From Candidatus Peregrinibacteria bacterium CG2_30_44_17 (GTDB taxonomy: Bacteria > Patescibacteriota > Gracilibacteria > UBA1369 > UBA12470): a DNA stretch of 59,143 bases. The stretch covers positions 1 to 59,143 of the forward strand of contig MNZJ01000039.1 in assembly GCA_001873565.1 (NCBI GenBank), written 5' to 3'. The notes beneath the pieces were generated by a model. It did not search any database. It was not told the origin of the DNA and saw nothing but the letters and a program-made list of their open reading frames with translations. A program made the translations under genes and the position numbers. Below are positions 52,249-59,143 of the stretch, piece after piece. Position 1 is the stretch's first letter; each line of letters begins with the position of its first letter.

Positions 52249-53091
52249 ATGGAGGATAATATAAACTTCGGCGGATTACCGCCAGAATTGAGTATGTACA
52301 GTAACTCAAGGTTTGTCATTTTGCCGGTTCCTTACGACGGTACAAGCACATGGATCAAAGGAGCGGACAAAGGTCCAGGCGCGATCATTGAGGCGTCAAT
52401 GAATATGGAGCTATATGATATCGAGACAGATTCTGAGCCATGCGAAGAGGGAATATTTACCGACGCTCCCATTAATTGTGACGGCACGCCTGATGAACTG
52501 TCGGAGCTAGTGGAAGAGCAAGTATCAAAGCACCTGACGGCAAACAAATTGGTTTGCGTCGTAGGAGGCGAACACTCTGTAAGTATAGGTGCGATGAGAG
52601 CTCACCAAGGTAAAGATTTCTCGGTTTTGCAACTGGATGCTCACTCAGACATGAGGGATGAATATCATGGATCAAAATGCAATCATGCTTGCGTAATGGC
52701 GCGCGCCAAAGAAGTAGCAAGCGTTGTACAAGTGGGAATACGAAGCATGGACGCAAGTGAAAGAGATAACTTGGGTGATGTATTTTTCGCACATGACATC
52801 CAGGAGAACAAAAATTGGATCAGCGATGTTGTCAGTAAGCTCAAAGACGATGTCTACATCACAATAGACTTGGACGTATTTGACCATTCGCAAATGCCAT
52901 CGACAGGCACGCCGGAACCGGGAGGACTAATGTGGTATCAAGTTAATGATTTGTTAAAGCAAGTTGCCAAACACAAGAATATAATCGGGTTCGATGTCGT
53001 TGAACTATGCCCACATGCGGATAACAAAGCACCGGATTTTCTGGCTGCAAAACTCATATATAAGACGATGGCCTACTACTTAAATAAATAA
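52249..53091 (+). CDS. speB: Agmatinase (ureohydrolase)
   Basis: Mn-dependent hydrolysis of agmatine to putrescine and urea. 280 residues of the arginase/agmatinase family. Metal ligands are complete: GGEHS, DAHSDMRDEY and TIDLDVFDHSQMPSTGTPEPGG. Gene order directly after the arginine decarboxylase makes agmatine the likely substrate. The gap to the next gene is only 3 nt, so the three genes form one unit. Confidence 0.95.
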   Translation: MEDNINFGGLPPELSMYSNSRFVILPVPYDGTSTWIKGADKGPGAIIEASMNMELYDIETDSEPCEEGIFTDAPINCDGTPDELSELVEEQVSKHLTANKLVCVVGGEHSVSIGAMRAHQGKDFSVLQLDAHSDMRDEYHGSKCNHACVMARAKEVASVVQVGIRSMDASERDNLGDVFFAHDIQENKNWISDVVSKLKDDVYITIDLDVFDHSQMPSTGTPEPGGLMWYQVNDLLKQVAKHKNIIGFDVVELCPHADNKAPDFLAAKLIYKTMAYYLNK

Positions 53092-53094
53092 ATA

Positions 53095-54111
53095 ATGAAA
53101 AAAGAAGATCTGCTAAAAGACGTTGTAAAGCATATCGATATCTCAAAAATCGATGCGGCTTCAATCATCGATGCAATGCGCGAAATGTCATTCACATCCC
53201 GTGATACCGCCCGTGCCGCCGATATTTTGAATATGATGATTCGTGAGGAAGGGGCGGCCAATATACTGACTCTTGCCGGTAGTACAAGCGCTGGAGGATG
53301 TATGCAGGTGTATGTAGACATGGTGAAATACGGAATGATAGATGCAATAGTCGCAACCGGCGCAAGTATAGTGGATATGGATTTTTTTGAAGCACTTGGA
53401 TTCAAACATTACAAGGGCAGTCCGTACGTAGACGATAACGAACTAAGGGCCCTATATATAGATCGTATATACGATACATATATAGATGAGGGCGAACTAC
53501 AAACATGTGACAAAACTGTGAAAGAAATCGCAGATAGTCTTGAGCCAAGACCATATTCGTCACGAGAATTTATCAAAGAGATGGGCAAATATTTAGTTAA
53601 GCATTCAAAGAAAAAAGAATCGCTAATACAAGTAGCATACGAGAATAATGTGCCAATATTCTGTCCGGCTTTCTCCGACTCAAGTGCGGGATTTGGATTG
53701 GTACTGCATCAAGTAGGTAGTCCAGATAAACACGTCACTATAGATTCCGTTAGAGATTTCCGTGAACTTACGGAGGTAAAGATGGAAGCTGGAGGTTCGG
53801 GATTATTTATGATCGGTGGTGGAGTTCCAAAAAACTTTGCGCAAGATACAGTTGTTTGCGCAGAGCTGCTTGGGAAAGAAGTACCGATGCATAAATATGC
53901 TATCCAAATAACAGTCGCAGACGTACGTGACGGAGCATGTTCGAGTTCGACTTTGAAAGAAGCGAGCTCATGGGGCAAAGTAGATACAACATACGAGCAA
54001 ATGGTATACGCGGAAGCTACTACCGTAGTTCCTCTGATTGTTGGATACGCTTACCAAAAAGGCTACTGGAAGACCAGAGGTAAAAGAGAGTACTCCAAGC
54101 TTTTTGATTAG
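53095..54111 (+). CDS. Deoxyhypusine-synthase-like protein (possible homospermidine synthase)
   Basis: 338 residues of the deoxyhypusine synthase family. Characteristic segments are TLAGSTSAGGCMQVYVDMVKYGMIDAIVATGASIVDMDFFEALGFKHYKG, CPAFSDSSAGFGL, GGGVPKNFAQD, DGACSSSTLKEASSWGKVD with the catalytic Lys 295, and the NAD/spermidine region. In Archaea and eukaryotes it modifies eIF5A, but bacteria lack that target; bacterial members have been shown to make homospermidine from putrescine. Its place after agmatinase, which makes putrescine, supports that role. Substrate is inferred, not seen. Confidence 0.9.
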   Translation: MKKEDLLKDVVKHIDISKIDAASIIDAMREMSFTSRDTARAADILNMMIREEGAANILTLAGSTSAGGCMQVYVDMVKYGMIDAIVATGASIVDMDFFEALGFKHYKGSPYVDDNELRALYIDRIYDTYIDEGELQTCDKTVKEIADSLEPRPYSSREFIKEMGKYLVKHSKKKESLIQVAYENNVPIFCPAFSDSSAGFGLVLHQVGSPDKHVTIDSVRDFRELTEVKMEAGGSGLFMIGGGVPKNFAQDTVVCAELLGKEVPMHKYAIQITVADVRDGACSSSTLKEASSWGKVDTTYEQMVYAEATTVVPLIVGYAYQKGYWKTRGKREYSKLFD

Positions 54112-54123
54112 TGTGGACAGGCA

Positions 54124-55461
54124 CTAGACGGACAATCTCTTCATCTCGACTTGCATCATGGCGGCTGTAATTAAAACCGACACTACATCGGCGGCAGGGA
54201 ACGCAAAGAATACGCCGTTTAAGTCGTAGAATATCGGTAGAATCAGCACAAATGGAAGCAAGCACAGAACCTGTCTTAGTATTGATAAAAAGAAAGCGGG
54301 CCCAGCTTTTCCTATTGCTTGATAATAACCGCCGGCAATTGCTTGAAAACCGATAAAAGGCAACATGATGACAATAATTCTTGTTGCATATGTAGCTAAG
54401 TTAATCAGCTCAGCATCGGAGCTGAATACTTTGGCAAGCACCTCGGCAAATATCAGGAGCAAAACAAAACCTATCATCGACATGACAGTAGCAACCTTCA
54501 TAGAGAGCTTTGTAACGTGTTTTGCGCGGCCGTAATCTTTGGCTCCATAGTTGTATCCCAAAATAGGCTGCAAGCCCTGTACCAGTCCAAACATAGGCAT
54601 CATGACGATCATAAAGATGCGATTGACTACGCCAAACGCAGCAATGGCAATATCGCCACCATAAATCGCTAGTGAGTGATTAATAACAATCGCCATTGCG
54701 CTACCGGCGACATGTCTTCCGAGAGACGCAGCCCCGATAGCAAAGATCTCTTTCACAGTCCGTAATTTTAGAGCAAGATTTTTAAAATGGATATAAACGC
54801 CACTCCTTCCCGTAGCAAAATAGTAAACAGCACACGCAGCAGCTGAGAACTGAGCAATCACAGTAGCTATTGCAGCGCCTTTGATACCCATATCAAGTCC
54901 AAAAATAAATATTGGATCAAGTACAACATTGACGCCAGCCGACATCATCATAACCATCATTGCAAACTTAGCATTTCCCTCTGCTCTGATTATGCTATTG
55001 CCTCCCATCGCAAAGAATATAAAAAGAGTACCAAGGAAAATAGTGCTCATGTACTCGGCGGCATAAGGGAGGATAGTTTCAGTCGCACCAAACAGTGACA
55101 GGATCGGCTTTGTAAACAAAAGACCTACAATGGTAAGAAGAAGACCGCTTAACATAGAAAGCGAGAAAAAATTGCCCAAGACTCGCTCAGCTTTTTTGAA
55201 ATCCTTTGATCCCAAAGCTCGAGAAATGATAGAGGAACTGCCTATGCCGACCGTCTGAGCCAGTGCCATAACAATCATCTGTATCGGAAAAGCGATAGCA
55301 AGACCGGCAATACCCAAAGTCCCGACACTATGACCGATGAAGATAGTATCCGCAACATTATAAAGGCTCATTACAAGAAGTCCGATCGTTGCAGGAAGAG
55401 ACTGTTGAAACAGAAGCTTAGGGATTTTCTCGGATTCAAGGCGTTTATGATATCCTGACAT
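54124..55461 (-). CDS. MATE family efflux transporter
   Basis: 445-residue membrane protein with twelve helices, two similar halves: IPKLLFQQSLPATIGLLVMSLYNVADTIFIGHSVGTLGIAGLAIAFPIQM (helices 1-2) and the matching IGAASLGRHVAGSAMAIVINHSLAIYGGDIAIAAFGVVNRI in the second half. SIISRALGSKDFKKAERVLGN is a typical MATE loop. Would export drugs or metabolites coupled to Na+ or H+. Monocistronic, convergent with the polyamine genes (12-nt gap), which makes polyamine export possible but unproven. Confidence 0.94.
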   Translation of the reverse strand: MSGYHKRLESEKIPKLLFQQSLPATIGLLVMSLYNVADTIFIGHSVGTLGIAGLAIAFPIQMIVMALAQTVGIGSSSIISRALGSKDFKKAERVLGNFFSLSMLSGLLLTIVGLLFTKPILSLFGATETILPYAAEYMSTIFLGTLFIFFAMGGNSIIRAEGNAKFAMMVMMMSAGVNVVLDPIFIFGLDMGIKGAAIATVIAQFSAAACAVYYFATGRSGVYIHFKNLALKLRTVKEIFAIGAASLGRHVAGSAMAIVINHSLAIYGGDIAIAAFGVVNRIFMIVMMPMFGLVQGLQPILGYNYGAKDYGRAKHVTKLSMKVATVMSMIGFVLLLIFAEVLAKVFSSDAELINLATYATRIIVIMLPFIGFQAIAGGYYQAIGKAGPAFFLSILRQVLCLLPFVLILPIFYDLNGVFFAFPAADVVSVLITAAMMQVEMKRLSV

Positions 55462-55530
55462 CAGGTCTATTAGTAGAATAAATTGCGCTTAAGTATAATC
55501 GAAAACATTGAGAAACCTAGTATAAGGCTA

Positions 55531-55559
55531 TGGACTCCCGAGGACTTTCGTGGTATAAT
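55531..55559 (+). promoter_or_regulatory. Promoter of the Pro-rich repeat protein
   Basis: TGGACT (55531-55536), 17-nt spacer, extended TGG-TATAAT (55551-55559). A second weak site (TTGACT, TAATAC) lies between it and the ATG; the leader is about 65 nt. Confidence 0.7.
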
Positions 55560-55631
55560 TTAATATGAGAATGTAATTGACTGTAGAATTCTTTTTGATA
55601 ATACTAAACAAACTTAAGTTAAGTATCTTAC

Positions 55632-56669
55632 ATGGATAATACAGACCCTACAGGTCAGGGATCAAATAATGGTAATGGTAGAGGCGACAACGGCGCCTAT
55701 ACTCCTCCAACTTTTTTACAAGGAAATCAAGGAGGGGCGGCAGGAAGTTCGGCCACTGATAATACATCAGTCACTACACCTACGCCACCAGTACCAGCAC
55801 CGCCAGCGCCAGTAGGATTTGGATCATACGCACCGCCAGCAGCACCGACTGCACCAGCACCTACGCCAGCACCGCCAGCGCCAGTAGGATTTGGATCATA
55901 CGCACCGCCAGCAGCACCGGCTACACCTACACCACCAGCACCGCCAGCGCCAGTAGGATTTGGATCATACGCACCGCCAGCAGCACCGACTGCACCAGCA
56001 CCAGTACCAGCACCGCCAGCGCCAGTAGGATTTGGATCATACGCACCGCCAGCAGCACCGGCTGCACCAGCACCTACAACATCACCTACAGCCCAAGCTG
56101 GAGGATTTGGAGCTTACACCCCACCACCGCCACCAGCCCAAGCTGGAGGATTTGGAGCTTACGCCCCGCCACCGCCACCAGCCCAAGCTGGAGGATTCGG
56201 GACTTACAATCCGCCACCGGCTGGAGGATTCGGAGGAGGATTCGGTGCGGGAGCATCAGGCGGTTTTGGACCAAAAGTTGACCCAGCTCTTGCTAATTAC
56301 AGATTCTGGGATCATATGAATACGTTCAAAACTACTGTGAAAATTCCACTACACAGCTTGAATTTTGATGAGAACTACTTCATTAAACTTCTTGCAGGAT
56401 CTATATCTCTTACAAAAGATGAGAAGAAAAGAATCGTAGATTCCATACCTAAGCTTAGACAAGAACAGGTAGATGAACTTATCAAGATTCTCGAGGAAGA
56501 AAAGGACAAATTCATTGAACTGTCACCAAAACACGCAGCGCAACTTAAGAAGCTTGAGGATGAGCACAGGCAAGATTGGCAAGACATTGAGCTTATGTAC
56601 GAACAAGAGAACCGTAGCCACGCTGAGCAAGGGCAAGTTGATGACATCAAGAAACAGCTCGGGATTTAA
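55632..56669 (+). CDS. Pro/Ala/Gly repeat protein with C-terminal EQVD domain
   Basis: 345 residues. Residues 1-50 are Gly/Asn/Thr-rich, then four repeats of 23-24 residues (PAPVGFGSYAPPAAP...) and three of 15 residues (QAGGFGAYxPPPPPA), followed by a Gly-rich bridge and a helical C-terminal domain (about 225-345). In that domain LTKDEKKRIVDSIPKLRQEQVDELIKILEEEKDKF parallels the 151-aa protein at 33669-34124. No signal peptide or membrane helix, so it is probably cytoplasmic. The long flexible arm and charged helical end suggest a scaffold or bridging protein. DNA repeats have periods of 72, 69, 72 and 45 bp, so length may vary between strains. Confidence 0.82.
   Translation: MDNTDPTGQGSNNGNGRGDNGAYTPPTFLQGNQGGAAGSSATDNTSVTTPTPPVPAPPAPVGFGSYAPPAAPTAPAPTPAPPAPVGFGSYAPPAAPATPTPPAPPAPVGFGSYAPPAAPTAPAPVPAPPAPVGFGSYAPPAAPAAPAPTTSPTAQAGGFGAYTPPPPPAQAGGFGAYAPPPPPAQAGGFGTYNPPPAGGFGGGFGAGASGGFGPKVDPALANYRFWDHMNTFKTTVKIPLHSLNFDENYFIKLLAGSISLTKDEKKRIVDSIPKLRQEQVDELIKILEEEKDKFIELSPKHAAQLKKLEDEHRQDWQDIELMYEQENRSHAEQGQVDDIKKQLGI
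55790..56225. repeat. Coding tandem repeats in the Pro-rich gene
   Basis: Four copies of a 69-72-bp unit (AGTAGGATTTGG at 55811, 55883, 55952, 56024) and three of 45 bp (GCCCAAGCTGG at 56091, 56136, 56181), with very few base differences, indicating recent expansion. Confidence 0.9.
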
Positions 56670-56690
56670 GGGCTAGGTCCTACCTGAAAA

Positions 56691-56736
56691 GAAACTCCTT
56701 TCACTAATCCCTGAGTCCTAAATCCTAAGTCCTACC
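56691..56736. repeat. TCCTAAR-rich dispersed repeat, copy B
   Basis: Near copy of 33622-33667: GAAACTCC.TTCACTAA followed by 7-mers TCCTAAR and ending CCTACC. It extends into the 3' end of the mtaB gene (stop at 56732). Confidence 0.7.
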
Positions 56737-57934
56737 CAAGTATTCTGCCTTTAAATCTGCCACTGCTTTTCAGCATGCCGAGCCTTACATTCTTGAGCTC
56801 GTATCTCAGCTTGGATTTACTCACAACCTCAACTTGCAGGTAATTGTCAGTAGTGCCGACCCAGACATCATCTTTTTGATGTTCAAAAAGTACTGACTGT
56901 GTGGAGCCTACGAACTTCTCTTTATACGATCCACGCATCTTGTCGGATAGGTCGCGTATCTCACGTGAGCGCTCAACCTTGATAACATACGGGATTTGGT
57001 TTTTTGCTTTTGCGGCTGGAGTACCGTCTCTTTTGGAATATCTGAAGGTATGTATTTTTGCGAAATTAATATCCGAAAGCAGATCCAAAGTTTGCTTATG
57101 TTCAACGTCGGTCTCACCGGGGAAGCCGGTGATGATATCTGTTGTAACCGCAATGTCAGGGGAAGCGTCACGTATATCGGCAATCAACTTTTTGAAATCA
57201 GATGTACTATAATTACGTCCCATCCTTTTAAGAACACTATCGCAGCCGGATTGTGCACAGATATGGAGATGACGACAGAAGTTAGGATGGGAAAGCACTT
57301 CGGCAACTCTCTCGTCAAAGACAAACGGCTCTAGCGAACTGATTCTTATCCTAGCTGGCAGCTCTGCTAATAAAATCAACATGAGGTCCCAGAAATCCAT
57401 GCCATTATCTTGCCACTCGCCAATATTTATACCGGTAAGTACAAGCTCTTTGGATCCTCCAATAATCAGCCTGGAAGCATCATAAAGCACTTCATCATAT
57501 GGCTTGCTTTCGCATTTACCACGTGCGAAAGGGATCACGCAGTACGTACAATAATTCTCGCATCCATCTTGGATTTTGAGATTAGATCTGGTCACCAAAA
57601 CATTATCAATGCCTCCCGATTCTCCATCCCCAAGGAACTCAAGAATTTCGGCAGGATCTTGCGCAACTAAATCGACACCATCGATTTGATAAGCATTCTC
57701 AGAGACACGCGGGCCACAGCCAAACACGATAACTTTTTTATCAAGGTATGGATAAATCTCTTGCCTCGACTTACGATCGGCAACATGTGTGACAGTGCAG
57801 GTGTTAACGATGACAACATCGGCATCCTCCGGATCAGCAACGATAGAATGAGAACGAGAAGCGAGCTGATCAATCAGCTTTTCGGACTCGTATCTGTTTG
57901 AACGACAACCGAGTGTTTTAATAAAAATACGCAT
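56732..57934 (-). CDS. mtaB: tRNA t6A37 methylthiotransferase MtaB
   Basis: Radical-SAM enzyme adding a methylthio group to t6A at position 37 of tRNAs reading ANN codons. 400 residues. N-terminal UPF0004 domain with three Cys (TLGCRSN, NTCTV, FGCG) for the auxiliary cluster, radical-SAM CENYCTYCVIPFARG (C-x3-C-x2-C), VLTGINIGEW, SLEPFVF, HICAQSGCDSVLKRMGR and a C-terminal TRAM-like domain. MtaB rather than MiaB is indicated by the MRIFIKTLGCRSN start and CTVTHVADRKSRQ. The last residues overlap a dispersed repeat. Confidence 0.93.
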   Translation of the reverse strand: MRIFIKTLGCRSNRYESEKLIDQLASRSHSIVADPEDADVVIVNTCTVTHVADRKSRQEIYPYLDKKVIVFGCGPRVSENAYQIDGVDLVAQDPAEILEFLGDGESGGIDNVLVTRSNLKIQDGCENYCTYCVIPFARGKCESKPYDEVLYDASRLIIGGSKELVLTGINIGEWQDNGMDFWDLMLILLAELPARIRISSLEPFVFDERVAEVLSHPNFCRHLHICAQSGCDSVLKRMGRNYSTSDFKKLIADIRDASPDIAVTTDIITGFPGETDVEHKQTLDLLSDINFAKIHTFRYSKRDGTPAAKAKNQIPYVIKVERSREIRDLSDKMRGSYKEKFVGSTQSVLFEHQKDDVWVGTTDNYLQVEVVSKSKLRYELKNVRLGMLKSSGRFKGRILG

Positions 57935-57946
57935 TATGTGAACAGA

Positions 57947-57975
57947 TAGACTTTAAAAAGGGGCTCAAGTATAGT
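57947..57975 (+). promoter_or_regulatory. Candidate promoter of the 124-aa lipoprotein
   Basis: TAGACT (57947-57952), 17 nt, TATAGT (57970-57975); the leader ends in aaaacaaaaaaacaaaATG. Confidence 0.5.
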
Positions 57976-58017
57976 AAATTAAAAGGCGGATTTCTATCAT
58001 TAAAACAAAAAAACAAA

Positions 58018-58392
58018 ATGAAAAAACTTATAGCTATTTTTGGAGTTGTCTCAATTCTTACGATGTCAGGATGTTGGCTCAAAGATAAGGATGATGATGG
58101 TGAAGAGATGACCGACGAAGAAATAGAAGAGATTTTGGAAGAGTCCGCAGCAGACGAACCTGATCCTGTAGACGCAGAGTTCGAGGCGGAACTCAATTCT
58201 TATATCGAAATACTAAGTAAGGAAGATTCCTCCGTAGCTGACTGTGACTCTTTGACAGATTCGGATTTGAAAGACACTTGCCAGCAGAAGTTTGTATACG
58301 AGGAAGCTGTGGCATCAGGAAATCAGGATAAGTGCAGCGAGCTTACTGACGCATACGATCAAGAGACGTGCATGGCGGCCATCGCGCAATAA
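58018..58392 (+). CDS. Small acidic lipoprotein
   Basis: 124 residues, signal peptide with lipobox MSGC (Cys 19), an acidic Asp/Glu-rich linker (KDDDGEEMTDEEIEEILEE) and a short C-terminal region with four Cys (ADCDSLTDSDLKDTC, DKCSELTDAYDQETC) in a repeated C-x-x-L-x-D-x-x-x-x-x-x-C pattern, likely two disulfide-bonded helical hairpins. The A/C-rich leader has no Shine-Dalgarno. Function unknown. Confidence 0.78.
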   Translation: MKKLIAIFGVVSILTMSGCWLKDKDDDGEEMTDEEIEEILEESAADEPDPVDAEFEAELNSYIEILSKEDSSVADCDSLTDSDLKDTCQQKFVYEEAVASGNQDKCSELTDAYDQETCMAAIAQ

Positions 58393-58427
58393 AAAAAGCG
58401 CCTGCCATAATTACGACAAGCGCTCTT
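58391..58427 (-). terminator. Terminator of the surface-protein gene, also at the lipoprotein end
   Basis: AGCGC (58420-58424, minus strand) pairs with GCGCT (58397-58401) plus an inner TGTC/GGCA, and is followed on the minus strand by seven T; it also follows the lipoprotein stop on the plus strand. Confidence 0.7.
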
Positions 58428-58451
58428 TAAACATTGTTACTGATATATATT

Positions 58452-59143
58452 TTACCTGCTAGGGAAAGTGGTTGATGATGGAAGCTTGGTATTTACATAT
58501 GATTGAGTTGCAAAGTTGTAAGTATCAATGTAGGTATCAAACGTTGTTTCTGTTACATATCCCATGTCTACCAATATGGTATCAAGCTCGGTGGTGACAT
58601 ACTCGTTGAGATAATCATCAAGATAGTTGTCGAATTCTGCGACTGTAGATAACGTAGTCAGTGTTGGATAAGCTTCGGTCATATAGTCATCAACAGAGTC
58701 CGAGAAGCTCGTTGGAAGCGAAGCACCAATAGAACTCACCGAAGCAAGTGTTGTAGTAGATGTTCTTTCGCCATCAGGGCTAAAACAAATAGCCTGAGTC
58801 TGTATGCCGGGCGCATCACTCATAGTAAAACAACTGTTGCTATCATTAGCCCAAGAATAATATGACGCAGGGTCATCCGAACTCATAGGCCAACCTTCAC
58901 AAGCAACAACGGTATCTCCGGTATCGCAAGATGCCTCTAGCTGATTCCATGCACTGTTATATGTGTAGGCGGTGCAGTTGGTAATTGACGATGCGGCATC
59001 GTTACAATATTCGTTCACGGTATAAAAAACGCCGAAAGAATTTGCAGTCATACCACCTGCAACTGTAAGATCGTCCTCAACAGACAGTGAACCAAGAACG
59101 GAAATAGATGTTGATGTAGGCATCAAATTAGATGTCTTGATGG
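58452..59143 (-). CDS. C-terminal part of a large surface protein (partial)
   Basis: Open through the right edge of the window, so only the C-terminal 230 or so residues are seen. TSNLMPTSTSISVLGSLSVEDDLTVAGG resembles the SGSL-x-V-x-G-D-L-T-V repeats of beta-helical fibre and surface proteins. Then comes a Cys-containing globular part (EYCNDAASSITNCTAY, ASCDTGDTVVACEGW, NSCFTM) and a Thr/Asp-rich helical tail with repeats of the form Y-x-x-x-x-L-x-x-x-x (DDYMTEAYPTLTTLS, YLDDYLNEYVTTELD, FDTYIDTYNFATQSYVN). Probably extracellular. No start is visible. Confidence 0.7.
   Translation of the reverse strand, partial: IKTSNLMPTSTSISVLGSLSVEDDLTVAGGMTANSFGVFYTVNEYCNDAASSITNCTAYTYNSAWNQLEASCDTGDTVVACEGWPMSSDDPASYYSWANDSNSCFTMSDAPGIQTQAICFSPDGERTSTTTLASVSSIGASLPTSFSDSVDDYMTEAYPTLTTLSTVAEFDNYLDDYLNEYVTTELDTILVDMGYVTETTFDTYIDTYNFATQSYVNTKLPSSTTFPSR

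Noticed and set aside
56032-56319. His/Gln/Leu-rich frame inside the Pro-rich gene
   Set aside because: Frame-shifted reading of the coding tandem repeats; no independent support.

Overview
This window looks like a chromosomal segment of a Patescibacteria (CPR) bacterium, most like Candidatus Peregrinibacteria. This is an inference from several traits. The genes are compact and often overlap. The envelope proteins are Gram-positive-like (S-layer-homology domains, sortase, LytR-CpsA-Psr protein, lipoproteins). TGA is used as a stop, so the recoded Gracilibacteria/Absconditabacteria are unlikely. Shine-Dalgarno sites are scarce: genes have A/C-rich leaders or start where a promoter would begin transcription.

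Layout. 0-9.9 kb: small CX3CH lipoprotein, MntP manganese exporter, Hsp20 under a CIRCE operator, an S-layer-type metallopeptidase, a PurD-like ATP-grasp enzyme, an MsrQ-like/ApbE redox pair, Mn-type superoxide dismutase, a Gmad2 lipoprotein and an acyltransferase-like membrane protein. 10-20.5 kb: coiled-coil SLH protein, tRNA-Gly, an LCP protein split at an A9 run, tRNA-Phe, a transposase remnant, lipoproteins, a flavin reductase, AroD, YchF and a Na/Ca exchanger. 20.5-29.5 kb: a complete histidine operon (hisS-G-D-CN-B-H-A-F-IE) on the minus strand. It has a textbook promoter, a His-rich leader peptide and a terminator, and faces a divergent TrpR/YerC-family regulator. A HisA paralogue lacking its catalytic aspartates converges on its 3' end. 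29.5-45.7 kb: Rel, MnmA, sortase, a four-gene cluster with an M23 peptidoglycan hydrolase, LigA, FolC, DnaX, two glycosyltransferases and ComF.

45.7-50.7 kb is the most accessory part: NUDIX, tRNA-Val with a partial 5' duplication, a 692-aa orphan, a Fic toxin with a 47-aa antitoxin between direct repeats, and a lipase-like hydrolase. 50.8-51.5 kb holds three very short genes (zinc ribbon, Cys-rich peptide, histone-H1-like tail). 51.6-54.1 kb is a polyamine module (pyruvoyl arginine decarboxylase, agmatinase, deoxyhypusine-synthase-like enzyme). The end carries a MATE exporter, a Pro/Ala/Gly-repeat protein paralogous to one in the 34-kb cluster, MtaB, a lipoprotein and the C-terminal part of a large surface protein running off the window.

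The most notable signals are the histidine control region (attenuator plus apparent HisR-like regulation), the LCP frameshift site, the unusual His enzymes (HisC-HisN fusion, short HisG without HisZ next to it, degenerate HisA), the polyamine module, the Fic cassette, a shared uncharacterised C-terminal domain, and several families of short dispersed repeats.
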